Assembly: GCF_000739915.1 (NCBI RefSeq) | Contig: NZ_BBJT01000002.1 | Span: 62,001-126,000, forward strand | DNA length: 64,000 nt | From: Paenibacillus chitinolyticus NBRC 15660 | Lineage (GTDB): Bacteria; Bacillota; Bacilli; Paenibacillales; NBRC-103111 | Direction: 5' to 3' | Part shown: positions 17,986 through 26,617 of the stretch, piece by piece | Layout: every line of letters begins with the position of its first letter | How positions within the stretch are numbered: position 1 is the first letter of the stretch | Translations under genes and position numbers: made by a program | The notes under the pieces: model-generated | Seen by the model: only the letters and a program-made list of their open reading frames with translations | What the model was told of the DNA's origin: nothing | Databases searched by the model: none

Positions 17986-18067
17986 CTAACAGTGTAAGTT
18001 TATGCTTTACAGGTTCATAGGTTCATGATATCATCTAACACTGTAAGGTTCAACCTAACACTGTTAG
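17986..18067. promoter_or_regulatory. Three CTAACAcTGTTAG operators and the MATE promoter
   Basis: CTAACAGTGTAAG (17986-17998), CTAACACTGTAAG (18035-18047) and the perfect palindrome CTAACACTGTTAG (18055-18067). The MATE promoter is TTTACA (18006-18011), 17 nt, TATCAT (18029-18034); the second operator starts at the next base. The last two centres are 20 bp apart, about two helical turns. Confidence 0.85.
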
Positions 18068-18108
18068 ACTTGCGTATTCCAAATTATATAAAGAAAGTAG
18101 TGACCCAC

Positions 18109-19461
18109 ATGGATGCAGAAAACCTCCATTACTTTGAAAAAGCACCGATCGCAAAAGCCGTAGCCCACTTCGCTGTACCGATGATGCTAGGCACATCAAT
18201 GAGTGTCATCTATTCCATCTTGAATGCCTATTTCCTTGGTACACTGGGCAACACGGCCATGTTAACCGCACTCGCACTAACCTTGCCGTTATTCGCGGCC
18301 ATTATGGCGCTAGGCAACTTGATTGGTATGGGCAGCGGTACATTCATCTCCCGTTTGCTGGGAGAGAAAAAATATGAGGTTGTAAAGCATGTGTCTTCAT
18401 TCGCCTTTTACAGCAGCTTAGTTCTCGGTCTTATCGTGATGGCCGTCGGCCTCCCGTTGATAGATTCAATCGTTCATGGCCTGGGAGCGACGCCTGACTC
18501 CTTCGGTTTCACGAAGGACTATGTCACGATTATGCTGATCGGTTCACCATTTGTCGTATTATTTTTCACGCTGGAAAATATCGTACGCTCGGAGGGTGCG
18601 GCAATCACATCGATGATCGGTATGATTCTCAGTGTTGTTGTGAATATTATTCTTGATGCGCTAGTCATTTTCGTCTTCCATTGGGACGTGATTGGCGTTG
18701 CGTCTGCTACGGTCGTTTCTAATTTGGCTGCGAGTATATTCTACGCCTTTCATATGAGAGCTAAGAGCCAATTCTTAACCGTCTCCATAAAATGGTTCAA
18801 GGTTACGAAGGACATTCTGAGCAATGTGATTAAAATCGGAGTTCCCGTCTTTATTATGAGTATCTTTTTGGGTGCCATGTCGCTTATCTTTAACCATTTC
18901 CTTGTCGAGTATGGGGATCAGTCCGTAGCGGCTTACGGAATTTCATCACGTTTATTGCAATTTCCGGAGTTTATTCTGATGGGGTTATGCGAGGGAGTCG
19001 TGCCGCTCATTGCCTTCTCTTTTACAGCGAATAAATTACGCATGAAACATACGATTGGATTTACGATCAAAGTGATTGTGGCGTTAGCCGTCCTGTTCGG
19101 CATCATCGTCTATTTGATTTCCGGCCACTTGATCGGTTTATTTACGAATGACCCGCAATTGATCGAAATGGGCAGCTACATTCTGCATGTGACGTTCTTA
19201 TCCTTGTTCATTACGGGGATGACCACATTGTTTACGGGAATCTTCCAAGCGACAGCGCAAGGAACCGCCGCGTTTATTATGTCGGTTATTCAAGGAATTA
19301 CTCTCATTCCAGTGCTCTATATCGCCAATCGAATGAACGGCTTCCATGGGGTGGTCTGGTCGCTCGTCATTGCGGATGCCGTCGCGTTCCTTGTCGGTGC
19401 CATCATGCTGTATGTTTTGCGGAACAAATTGCAGCCGGATTTGGATCATTTAGTACAGTAG
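18109..19461 (+). CDS. MATE-family efflux transporter
   Basis: 450 residues with twelve predicted helices in two related halves. FAVPMMLGTSMSVIYSILNA and GNLIGMGSGTFISRLLGEKK mark the first half; ISSRLLQFPEFILMGLCEGV and GIFQATAQGTAAFIMSVIQG the second. It is closest in look to the MepA branch, which exports cationic drugs using sodium or protons. ATG 18109 was chosen because the longer frame to 18025 covers the operators. The ribosome site is weak (AAGAAAG). A terminator follows. Confidence 0.9.
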   Translation: MDAENLHYFEKAPIAKAVAHFAVPMMLGTSMSVIYSILNAYFLGTLGNTAMLTALALTLPLFAAIMALGNLIGMGSGTFISRLLGEKKYEVVKHVSSFAFYSSLVLGLIVMAVGLPLIDSIVHGLGATPDSFGFTKDYVTIMLIGSPFVVLFFTLENIVRSEGAAITSMIGMILSVVVNIILDALVIFVFHWDVIGVASATVVSNLAASIFYAFHMRAKSQFLTVSIKWFKVTKDILSNVIKIGVPVFIMSIFLGAMSLIFNHFLVEYGDQSVAAYGISSRLLQFPEFILMGLCEGVVPLIAFSFTANKLRMKHTIGFTIKVIVALAVLFGIIVYLISGHLIGLFTNDPQLIEMGSYILHVTFLSLFITGMTTLFTGIFQATAQGTAAFIMSVIQGITLIPVLYIANRMNGFHGVVWSLVIADAVAFLVGAIMLYVLRNKLQPDLDHLVQ

Positions 19462-19477
19462 TAACCTATAACACGCA

Positions 19478-19518
19478 AAAAGGCAGGATACGGGCACTCC
19501 CCGCTCCTGCTTTTTTTG
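19478..19518 (+). terminator. Intrinsic terminator
   Basis: GGCAGGA and TCCTGCC-like arms with inner GGC/GC pairing, followed by TTTTTTT. Confidence 0.75.
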
Positions 19519-19618
19519 GGTTCATGGAATAGGCTGTGTCGTCCCGATCCATGAGCAGCATATCTGACGATCCGAGGAGCGGGCTTCTCATTTCCTAGCG
19601 ATCAGGACTGCTTCGGCT

Positions 19619-20212
19619 TTATAGGTACGCCCGGATCGAAGCGGTCAAATCGCTAACCACACTTCCGATTTGTTCCGGTGTCAGATGAAAATCGTTCAGT
19701 GTCCATTCGATCAGCATCATATGCACGATGGAGGACAGCGATTTGCCGGCGTACAGCCCATGCGTATGCATCGCTTCCTCCCCGTTTTCGCCCGGCTCAT
19801 TTCTTCTGCTCGCGAGCAGCTCGTCGAAGTAATCACAAATGCTTTTATAAATGAGCTGCCTGATCTTGCGGTCTTTGGTCAAAATACTATGGATTAAGGC
19901 GGCAGGGGCATTGCGCTGCCAATTGCGAAACAGCAGGACGAACATCTCTTCGTCGAACGTGGTCTTCATCCCGACGCCCACATCGTGCCACATCCCTTTC
20001 ATAAATCCGTCCAAATAGTTTAGCAGGATAACGTCCTTGTCTTGAAAATTACGATAAACGGTTTGCCGTGCAAGCCCGGCCCTATCCGCGATCTCGGTGA
20101 TCGATATGTGGGAGTACTCTTTTTTTTCCATAAGTTGAAACAAAGCCGTTTGAATCCATTCCTGCGATCGTAGAGCAAGCTTGCCTGACTGCACGTTCAA
20201 AGTGTGCCACAT
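19619..20212 (-). CDS. TetR/AcrR family regulator
   Basis: 197 residues. DNA-binding helices: ALFQLMEKKEYSHISITEIA, DRAGLARQTVYRNFQDKDVI. The C-terminus (SSIVHMMLIEWTLNDFHLTP) is like the TetR_C_33/DhaS-like group. The ATG at 20212 abuts AAGAGG with no spacing, so a slightly later start is possible. A TGTG-N-CACA palindrome overlaps this start and recurs at 20463-20485, ahead of the siderophore-binding lipoprotein. Confidence 0.85.
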   Translation of the reverse strand: MWHTLNVQSGKLALRSQEWIQTALFQLMEKKEYSHISITEIADRAGLARQTVYRNFQDKDVILLNYLDGFMKGMWHDVGVGMKTTFDEEMFVLLFRNWQRNAPAALIHSILTKDRKIRQLIYKSICDYFDELLASRRNEPGENGEEAMHTHGLYAGKSLSSIVHMMLIEWTLNDFHLTPEQIGSVVSDLTASIRAYL

Positions 20213-20221
20213 CCTCTTGTC
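20197..20221. promoter_or_regulatory. TGTG-N-CACA palindrome, copy 1
   Basis: AAAGTGTGCCACAT with flanking CTCTT overlaps the start codon of the TetR gene. It matches copy 2 at 20463-20485 at 20 of 23 positions, flanks included. Confidence 0.6.
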
Positions 20222-20310
20222 GTGTAAATTTGATCTTATTCACTCCACCCGCGCTGCATGAAAAGCTTTCTCGTAACCGATACAACTATACCATAGGTTA
20301 CATCTCTACC

Positions 20311-20454
20311 AGGAATGCTTGTTCAAAAAACCATTGTGCTGCGCTGGGGTTAACCGGGCAGCGCGATGCTCTCGTTCTCGTTGTCTCCGAACAAACGGGC
20401 AGATTTCCTGCTGCCTTAAACGGACACCCTTCCCCGTTACGACCCGCGAAGTAA
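20311..20454 (+). pseudogene. Remnant of a diadenylate cyclase (DAC/DisA_N) domain
   Basis: The plus strand reads HCAALGLTGQRDALVLVVSE, then QTGRFPAALNG. This mirrors the C-terminal core of bacterial DAC domains (RHRAALGLSE.TDAL.iVVSEETG.is.A.nG). The conserved RHR motif is degraded to NHC and the rest of the domain (DGA motif, N-terminal half) is missing. DAC enzymes make c-di-AMP from two ATP. This scrap cannot be active. It lies between two divergent functional genes. Confidence 0.5.
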
Positions 20455-20462
20455 CGTAAACA

Positions 20463-20485
20463 TTGAAAGTGTGACACATTCTCTT
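20463..20485. promoter_or_regulatory. TGTG-N-CACA palindrome, copy 2
   Basis: AAAGTGTGACACAT plus TCTCTT. The near-identity with copy 1 includes the non-palindromic flank, so duplication of a longer operator segment is possible. Confidence 0.6.
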
Positions 20486-20642
20486 AAGTGTCTATTTTCA
20501 GTCTCATTTCCTCGACAAGCATTGCATCCCAAAAGGTTTTATATTAAGGTAGACAAGGATCACACGTGTGACATCTGTAACGTTTCCGTTTTCATGGAGA
20601 GACGCATCATTCAAATTAAGGGAGTCGTCTGTAAGCTTCTAT

Positions 20643-20661
20643 TGAGAATGATAATCATTTT
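20643..20661 (+). promoter_or_regulatory. Fur box
   Basis: AATGAT-A-ATCATT (20647-20659) within TGAGAATGATAATCATTTT, close to the Fur consensus. It lies 35-50 bp upstream of the siderophore-binding lipoprotein, so iron repression is expected. Confidence 0.85.
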
Positions 20662-20694
20662 TACAAATAAGGGAAACCGAAAGGGGTATTACTG

Positions 20695-21663
20695 TTGGGA
20701 AAATCAAAAAAATGGATGGCGCTGCCTCTCCTCCTCATCATGTCCTTACTTGTCGCAGCCTGCGCCAAACCGAACGCATCCCAGCCGCCGGAAGAGAAAA
20801 GCAGCGGAGCTCCGGTCCGCATGATTAAACATGCGATGGGCGACACGCCCGTTACCGGAACGCCGCAGCGCGTCGTCGTGTTGACGAACCAGGGCACCGA
20901 ATCTTTATTGGAGCTTGGCATTAAACCGGTCGCTGCGGTAAAGTCGTGGATTGGCGAGCCCTGGTTTGATCATATCAAAGATAAGATGGACGGCGTCAAA
21001 GTTATCGGCGACGAGACGCAGCCCAATTTGGAGCTTATCGCCAGTCTGAAACCGGATATTATTTTAGGAACCAAGGTCCGCCACGAAAAAATATATCCGC
21101 AGCTTTCCGCTATTGCGCCAACCGTCTTTACGGAAAATCTCGGCGATAGTATGATTGAAAACTTCGAACTGGTTGCGAAGGCGCTAAACAAAGAAGCCGA
21201 AGGAAAAGCGGCGCTGGATAACTACAACAAAGCCATTGAGCAAACGAAAGCGGCCCTGGGCGATAAAACGAAAATGCGTGTTTCGCTGGCCCGATTCCAG
21301 CCCGGAAAAGTACGCGTCTACTACAAAAACAATTTCGCCGGCGTCGTCCTTGAACAGCTGGGTTTTGCCCGCCCGGAAGCTCAAAACAAAGATAAGTTCA
21401 CCGACGATCTTACAACGGAACAAATGAACGTGCTTGATGGCGATGTGTTCTTCTATTTTACTTCCGACCGCAAAGGTGAAACCGATGCCTCCAAAACGGC
21501 GGACGAATGGCTGAAAAGCCCTCTCGGACAAAATCTGAACGTTGTAAAAAAACAACGGACGTTCAATGTCAATGAAGCGGTATGGAATACATCGGGCGGC
21601 ATCATCGCGGCCAAGCTGCTGGTTGAGGACATTAAAGTCCGGTTCGAGAAGCTGAGTTTATAG
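20695..21663 (+). CDS. Iron-siderophore ABC transporter substrate-binding lipoprotein
   Basis: 322 residues. A lipoprotein signal peptide ends in the lipobox LVAAC (Cys23). The mature protein is a class III periplasmic-binding fold (FecB/FhuD type): RVVVLTNQGTESLLELGIKP, NLELIASLKPDIILGTKVRH, and a C-terminal LKSPLGQNLNVVKKQRTFNV. It would bind a ferric siderophore outside the membrane, most like the YfiY/YfmC group. The TTG start at 20695 follows AAAGGGG at 8-9 nt. The Fur box upstream supports the role. No permease or ATPase is adjacent, so it must use a transporter encoded elsewhere. Confidence 0.92.
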   Translation: MGKSKKWMALPLLLIMSLLVAACAKPNASQPPEEKSSGAPVRMIKHAMGDTPVTGTPQRVVVLTNQGTESLLELGIKPVAAVKSWIGEPWFDHIKDKMDGVKVIGDETQPNLELIASLKPDIILGTKVRHEKIYPQLSAIAPTVFTENLGDSMIENFELVAKALNKEAEGKAALDNYNKAIEQTKAALGDKTKMRVSLARFQPGKVRVYYKNNFAGVVLEQLGFARPEAQNKDKFTDDLTTEQMNVLDGDVFFYFTSDRKGETDASKTADEWLKSPLGQNLNVVKKQRTFNVNEAVWNTSGGIIAAKLLVEDIKVRFEKLSL

Positions 21664-21699
21664 GCAACCGTGCTTTTACCGTCATCGATTAGAATTAAT

Positions 21700-21742
21700 A
21701 AAATAGCTTCCGCCTTATGTAATAGGCGGAAGCTATTTTATT
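21700..21742. terminator. Bidirectional terminator
   Basis: AAATAGCTTCCGCCT/AGGCGGAAGCTATTT, 15-bp stem, between convergent genes, with T/A-rich flanks on both sides. Confidence 0.9.
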
Positions 21743-21829
21743 TAGTACCGGGAAGTAAAGCAGCCGTGAATCAAATTGCGTAGGCTCGATTCATCGATCC
21801 GCTTCGACACGCGGTAACCTTCACCAACC

Positions 21830-23332
21830 CTATTCAGTAACGTTTCCGCACCAGCGGGCAACCCCTTCCTTAATCGTTTGTCTAGGATTTGAATTTGAGC
21901 GGGATATCGCCCATGCAATATGGCCATCCGGCCTGATGAGTGCTGAGTGGACATCGTTCCAATCGTCGCCGGTTACGTCCAACGATGCAGACACAACTTG
22001 AAGGTTGCGATACTCTTCCCGATTCTGTTCACTCTGTTCATTACAATTAAGCTGCAAGAGAAGAAAAGTACCCTTGTGCAGGAGCTGATACATGCTAACC
22101 CGTTGTTCGTCTTTCAGCCTTAGCGCAATGTCCTTAGAGCGTTTCCCGTTTAGTGGATGGGGCGGTGCTTCGGCGTCTGGCGCATAGTGCACATCAATTG
22201 CGGCAATCTGAGCCGAGATTTGATAATTAGCCTCCGGTATGCTGAGAAGCTTGGACAACATGCTTCGCATTTCCATGATCGGAGGTGCCGCGTCCAAAAG
22301 CAAGGTCTGGACCTCGGTATTCCGAAGCAAGGCCGTATTCCATGGGAAGCGTTCCGTATGATAACTGTCCAGCATCCAGTCCGGGGCCCAACCCTTAATG
22401 GCGCCGGCAAGCTTCCAGCCTAAATTCATCGCTTCTTGAAGACCGACATTCATTCCTTGTCCGCCGGCCGGAAAATGAATGTGCGCCGCGTCACCCGCCA
22501 AGAACAATCGGTTATTCCGGTAGCGGCCCGCTTGCCGCGTCGCATTACCGAACCGGGACAGCCATCTTGCCTCGGTCAATCCAAAGTCACTTCCTGCCGT
22601 GCGGATTAGCGACGCACGAAATTCTTCAACCGTTAAGGGTTCGTTCTTAGATACATGGGAACGTTCCGGATCAATGATCAAAACCCGATAGAGATGTTCA
22701 TTGATCGGCATGACACGGACTAAACCTTTTTCAGAAATTCGGGATACAACGCTCTTGGAAGGCAGCTCGGCCAGAACGGCATCTCCCAGAATAGCGGTGA
22801 AGGTCGCATCGGTACCTTCGAAAGAAATACCGGCTTGTTTGCGAACCAAGCTTCCGGCCCCATCGGTTCCGACCACATAAAGAGCTCTTAACGCCGTCTC
22901 TCCGTCAGGTCCTGCAAGTTGAACATCGACCCCATCCTCATCCTGATGTACAGACAGCGCCTCAACCTCTCTTCGGATCTCCGCGCCTAGGCCAAGAGCC
23001 CATTCTTCGAGCACTTTCTCCGTCTCGCTCTGCGGTAGAAAGAGCGTATAGTTGGAGGTCGAATCCAACACCGAGAAATTCAATGGCGTGTCCAGTTCCG
23101 CGAAGTGCCCTCTAGGCAGCGGACGCCCTTTATTCATCAGCTTCGACTTCACGCCCCGCATATCCAATATTTCAAGTGTCCGTGGATGTACGGTAAGCGC
23201 GCGGGAGAAAGGAGTCGTTTCTTTTAACCGTTCCACAACGCAAACCTTTATGCCGGCCAATGCCAATTCTCCTGCCAACATCATGCCGACGGGCCCGCCG
23301 CCGATTACAATAACCTCATATGCATGTTCCAT
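21830..23332 (-). CDS. FAD-dependent aromatic monooxygenase (rifampicin monooxygenase-like)
   Basis: 500 residues of the PF01494 class A flavin monooxygenases. FAD motif GGGPVGMMLAGELALAG (12-28), DG motif VVGTDGAGSLVRK, and GD motif RLFLAGDAAHIHFPAGGQGM. A thioredoxin-like C-terminal extension follows, as in Rox and phenol hydroxylases. It would hydroxylate an aromatic substrate using NAD(P)H and oxygen. It lies 24 bp downstream of a RidA gene with the same direction, and both are divergent from a MarR gene. A role in antibiotic or aromatic detoxification is inferred; the substrate is unknown. Confidence 0.92.
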   Translation of the reverse strand: MEHAYEVIVIGGGPVGMMLAGELALAGIKVCVVERLKETTPFSRALTVHPRTLEILDMRGVKSKLMNKGRPLPRGHFAELDTPLNFSVLDSTSNYTLFLPQSETEKVLEEWALGLGAEIRREVEALSVHQDEDGVDVQLAGPDGETALRALYVVGTDGAGSLVRKQAGISFEGTDATFTAILGDAVLAELPSKSVVSRISEKGLVRVMPINEHLYRVLIIDPERSHVSKNEPLTVEEFRASLIRTAGSDFGLTEARWLSRFGNATRQAGRYRNNRLFLAGDAAHIHFPAGGQGMNVGLQEAMNLGWKLAGAIKGWAPDWMLDSYHTERFPWNTALLRNTEVQTLLLDAAPPIMEMRSMLSKLLSIPEANYQISAQIAAIDVHYAPDAEAPPHPLNGKRSKDIALRLKDEQRVSMYQLLHKGTFLLLQLNCNEQSEQNREEYRNLQVVSASLDVTGDDWNDVHSALIRPDGHIAWAISRSNSNPRQTIKEGVARWCGNVTE

Positions 23333-23356
23333 ACGTATAACCTCTTTTCTTAACTA

Positions 23357-23758
23357 TTAGGGGAAGGTAACGATAGCGTCTACTTCGATGAGCCAAGCAG
23401 GATCGGCTAGTGATTGAACGCCTATATATGTACTTGCCGTCTTCGGCCAGTTAGATCCAAATACCTGAAGCCCGGCATCAAATATGACCGAGACCAATTC
23501 CGGCCTGTGGTTGACTACAAAAATATTCATTTTAGCCATCTGCAGCGGATCCGCTCCGGCAGCGTCCAACGCATACTTGAGATTGGTGAACGCTTGAATC
23601 GCTTGTGTACGATAGTCCCCGGAACCCATTAATTTTCCTGTTTCATCCACCGCCACTTGACCTGATATGAAGGCTAGCTTTGAGGCCGTAGTTACAACGA
23701 CATGGGAAATGACAGACGTGACTTTATCCGTCAGTGTCTTCGGATTCAATAGTTCCAT
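23357..23758 (-). CDS. RidA (YjgF/YER057c) family protein
   Basis: 133 residues. KLAFISGQVAVDETGKLMGS, YRTQAIQAFTNLKYALDAAG and the C-terminal LADPAWLIEVDAIV define the family. RidA proteins hydrolyse reactive imines and enamines; some members process ring-cleavage products. The conserved Arg of classical RidA (near ...NRP/..R) is not obvious here, so imine deaminase activity is uncertain. ATG 23758 follows GGAG at 9 nt. It is the first gene of a two-gene operon with the monooxygenase. Confidence 0.9.
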   Translation of the reverse strand: MELLNPKTLTDKVTSVISHVVVTTASKLAFISGQVAVDETGKLMGSGDYRTQAIQAFTNLKYALDAAGADPLQMAKMNIFVVNHRPELVSVIFDAGLQVFGSNWPKTASTYIGVQSLADPAWLIEVDAIVTFP

Positions 23759-23925
23759 GCATGAGCACTCCTTCTTCCCTAACGAATGGCTGTTCAAAAG
23801 CAAAATAACGTAAATTTACTCCGGGTCGCATCTTCATAAAAACCTCCGATCCTACTTATAGTTTCGATTGAATAAAAGAAAATCATCTAAAACAAATGGT
23901 TTGTTCCACTTAAAACTATAACATG

Positions 23926-24019
23926 GTTTCTTATGAAACAATATAATTGTACCCGCCGATTTTCTTACTGTCAACCTGCAAGAATATATTGTTTCACAGG
24001 AAATAATTTGTGATATAAT
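23926..24019. promoter_or_regulatory. MarR operators and MarR promoter
   Basis: GTTTC-TTAT-GAAAC (23926-23939) and GTTTC-ACAG-GAAAT (23991-24004) lie between the divergent genes. TATAAT (24014-24019) serves the MarR gene and its -35 region overlaps the second site. The GTTTC/GAAAC core matches that seen around the related MarR at 15808. Confidence 0.75.
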
Positions 24020-24054
24020 AAACAAACTAAACAAAACGAGGAGCCAGCAAAATC

Positions 24055-24531
24055 ATGGATGCAATCAAGACAAACAAAGCCGCGATTCATGAAAGTTTTA
24101 TTGGGATTCTTCAGCAAAAAGAGCAGTACGAATCCCGGATAACCGGATCTCATCTCGAGGAAATTCGAAAAATCATAGGTGCGGAATTTAGCTTGAACAT
24201 GACGGAACTGCACACCATTGCATGCATCGGAGAACAGGAGCCGATTAACGTTACATCCATCGCGGCCATGCTAGATTTAAGCAAAGGGAACACGTCTAAG
24301 GTCACCAATAAATTATTGAAGGCCGGGTGGGTTCGAAAAGCCCAGCTCAACGACAATAAGAAAGAAGTGTATTTTCGGCTGACGCCGGTCGGAAAAAAGC
24401 TGTTTGCCCTGCATGACGAGCTCCATGCCAAGGAAGCGCAGAGAATGAACGAATTTTTGGGGAAATACACCGAGGCCGAGCTTGAATTTACCAAGCGATT
24501 GTTTGGCGATCTGGTTGACTTCTATCGCTAG
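24055..24531 (+). CDS. MarR-family regulator of the RidA-monooxygenase operon
   Basis: 158 residues. Winged helix: NVTSIAAMLDLSKGNTSKVT, NKLLKAGWVRKAQ, wing LNDNKKEVYFRLTPVGKK. It is a paralogue of the MarR at 15808. ATG 24055 follows GAGGAG at about 12 nt. Its promoter and that of the divergent operon share two palindromes, so it probably represses both until a ligand binds. Confidence 0.9.
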   Translation: MDAIKTNKAAIHESFIGILQQKEQYESRITGSHLEEIRKIIGAEFSLNMTELHTIACIGEQEPINVTSIAAMLDLSKGNTSKVTNKLLKAGWVRKAQLNDNKKEVYFRLTPVGKKLFALHDELHAKEAQRMNEFLGKYTEAELEFTKRLFGDLVDFYR

Positions 24532-24637
24532 AACGATGACGGAAGTGCTGATCCCCCCTATCAAAGTTAACGCGGAATCGGAAATGAACTTAGGATCCGG
24601 TTCAGCTTAACGGGCCTATTGGCGAAATAATGCGAAA

Positions 24638-24665
24638 GGAGCTGCCTTCGCAGCTCCTGTTATTT
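24638..24665 (+). terminator. Intrinsic terminator
   Basis: GGAGCTGC-CTTC-GCAGCTCC, then TGTTATTT. Confidence 0.8.
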
Positions 24666-24799
24666 CATTTTGAACAAGTCTCGGATTTCAGCCTAGTTCG
24701 ATTAATATGCGCTGCGCTAGCGCACTGTCTGCAGCCAGCTGATTCATTCTGTCGTTGATGAGAGGACTGATTCAGTACGGTGTCCTGTGAAGTTTTTGC

Positions 24800-24842
24800 A
24801 AAAAAAACAATGCAGATACAACGGATGTTGTACCTGCATTGC
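24800..24842 (-). terminator. Intrinsic terminator of the secreted protein gene
   Basis: CAATGCAG/CTGCATTG plus ACAAC/GTTGT pairing; on the minus strand eight T follow. Confidence 0.85.
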
Positions 24843-24874
24843 AAGATCATATCGCTTCTGTCGTCCTTATTTTT

Positions 24875-25360
24875 TTATTGCCACGGAGTGTCAGAACTTT
24901 TAAGAACAACTTGTCCTTTTGGAAGACCTGATCCACCGTAAATAGTCACGGTATAATTGCCTGAGGGAACCGTCGGGCTACTATCATTATTGATCACTTC
25001 AACCGATTTACCTGCTTCAACGGTTTTATCAAAAATAACCTTATTCTTAGTGTCGTGCTTTACTTCGATTCTAAAATCTTTTGATCCTGTATTTTTTGCG
25101 TACAGTTTAACATTTGGATATCCACCTGTTACGGAATAAGATTTGCTAGGGTCCACTACATTGCCAGTTAAATCCCAAGTTAATGTATCCTTAATTGCAT
25201 ATGGAGTAATTCCTATGGATTTTAAACCGTCATTTACCGAAACAGCACTAGAATCTCCAGCAAAAAGTGTAGTAGCAGCGCTCGCAGGTGCCACGGAAAT
25301 TAATAAAGCAGTTGAAAGGATAGTTGCAGAAGCCACTAATTTTGAAAAATTCTTTTTCAT
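24875..25360 (-). CDS. Secreted protein of unknown function
   Basis: 161 residues. The signal peptide is textbook (MKKNFSKL, hydrophobic core, predicted cut after ASA). The C-terminal 90 residues form repeated beta strands: YPNVKLYAKNTGSKDFRIEV, TVEAGKSVEVINN, SGNYTVTIYGGSG. This looks like a small beta-sandwich of the kind found in Paenibacillus exported proteins, and resembles the fragment at 3363-3593. No catalytic residues are evident. The ATG follows AAAGGAG at 9 nt and the gene is a single unit with its own terminator. Confidence 0.8.
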   Translation of the reverse strand: MKKNFSKLVASATILSTALLISVAPASAATTLFAGDSSAVSVNDGLKSIGITPYAIKDTLTWDLTGNVVDPSKSYSVTGGYPNVKLYAKNTGSKDFRIEVKHDTKNKVIFDKTVEAGKSVEVINNDSSPTVPSGNYTVTIYGGSGLPKGQVVLKSSDTPWQ

Positions 25361-25734
25361 TGTGTAACACTCCTTTTTTTGGATTCAGAATGAATTTCAG
25401 TAATTTCTTAAAAAACCACGACTTTACTACTCCAATACCTGAATTAAATTTTGTGACAATAACTGTCTTTTAATCACTTCCAATCTTTATCATATTTTTC
25501 TTAATATTACATTTACATTATACATTTACAATTCCTTAATTTCTAGTCCAGCTATGTATCCTGTCATCCGATTACCAAAAAAGGTCATTATATTACCATT
25601 TACAAATATGATTTTACATAAGAACCAATACCATTTGCATATGGCGATATAAGTTCTTGTCTTCCCCATTTTTTGTATTACAGTTTTGTCTCGCGTTTTT
25701 AGAGCGAAAGCAGCCCATAAAGAGAAAAATGAAC
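25361..25734. other. AT-rich spacer without a recognisable gene
   Basis: Stops occur in all frames and no homology to a family was seen. It contains the promoter of the secreted protein gene on the right of its start, but no clear hexamers. Confidence 0.6.
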
Positions 25735-25782
25735 AAAAAGAAACGGACTAGCATTTGAACTTATGCTAGTCCGTTTCTTTTT
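25735..25782. terminator. Long bidirectional terminator
   Basis: A 20-bp perfect stem (AAAAAGAAACGGACTAGCAT and complement) around an 8-nt loop, with T5 at the end in both directions. Confidence 0.9.
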
Positions 25783-25914
25783 GCACCGAGTCACAACATA
25801 TAACGAAAATGATTACGAGGCATGTCTGGTACCGCGGCTTTCCCGAACATAAGAGGATCGCCCATATCCTGGCCAAAAACCGGAGTACATACGAATCTTT
25901 TCTAGCACGATTCT

Positions 25915-26588
25915 TTAAAAACTCTGCTTGTGAAGCTTGGCCGCATGAACTCCGACGATCAGAAGCCATAGCAGGTCGGCTATTATCAAGACTCGTCCAA
26001 ACAGTCCTGCCAGTACTTCGGGACCAAACTGATTTGCAGGACAAATACGATCATGGCTGCGAGTGCAATGCCAGCGCTTGCGAACAACCGATTCCGAACG
26101 GGTCTCCAAGTGTTGTCACGTGTTAGCGAAATGCTGAGCAGAAGCGCCGCAACGGGAGTATAGTCAAGCATGGCACCAATGGAATGCATCCTGCCGCTGA
26201 ACGTTGCACCATCCGGACTAATTGATATCGGATCGGTGATGAAGATAGCCGCGATCAAGACTCCGATTGCGCTAATACCAAGAATAACGAGCCCGATATA
26301 TCCCGTAACGGTTCGAATTTGGGGATATATCGCCACTGCGACACAGATCTGAACAGCAGCCAACAATCCGAATGCAAGCCGCATCATCCAGCCGAAACCG
26401 CCCAAAGCATATTCGCTGATAAAACGCCATGTCGGATCGAATTCAGGCTCCAGAAGATGGAGGCTGCAAAGCACCAGAATGAACCATGTTCCTGAGAAGA
26501 CCGACACAAGCGCAAATCTGGAAGCGGTCACTGTTACCGGTTTTGCAGTGACTGGCGGTTTAGCCACTAACGTTTGAAGATCCGTCAT
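25915..26588 (-). pseudogene. DUF998 family membrane protein with a C-terminal frameshift
   Basis: The first frame (26588-25986) gives 200 residues. FSGTWFILVLCSLHLLEPEF, EYALGGFGWMMRLAFGLLA and FSGRMHSIGAMLDYTPVAAL are typical of DUF998 multi-pass proteins. It then ends abruptly at KYWQDCLDES. One base over, the frame continues as AGLFGRVLIIADLLWLLIVG then VHAAKL, the expected final helix, to a stop at 25915. A one-base change near 26005-26015 explains it. Function of the family is unknown. It may still make a protein lacking the last helix. Confidence 0.75.
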
Positions 26589-26617
26589 GTTTATATTCTC
26601 CTTATGTAAGATGTCTC

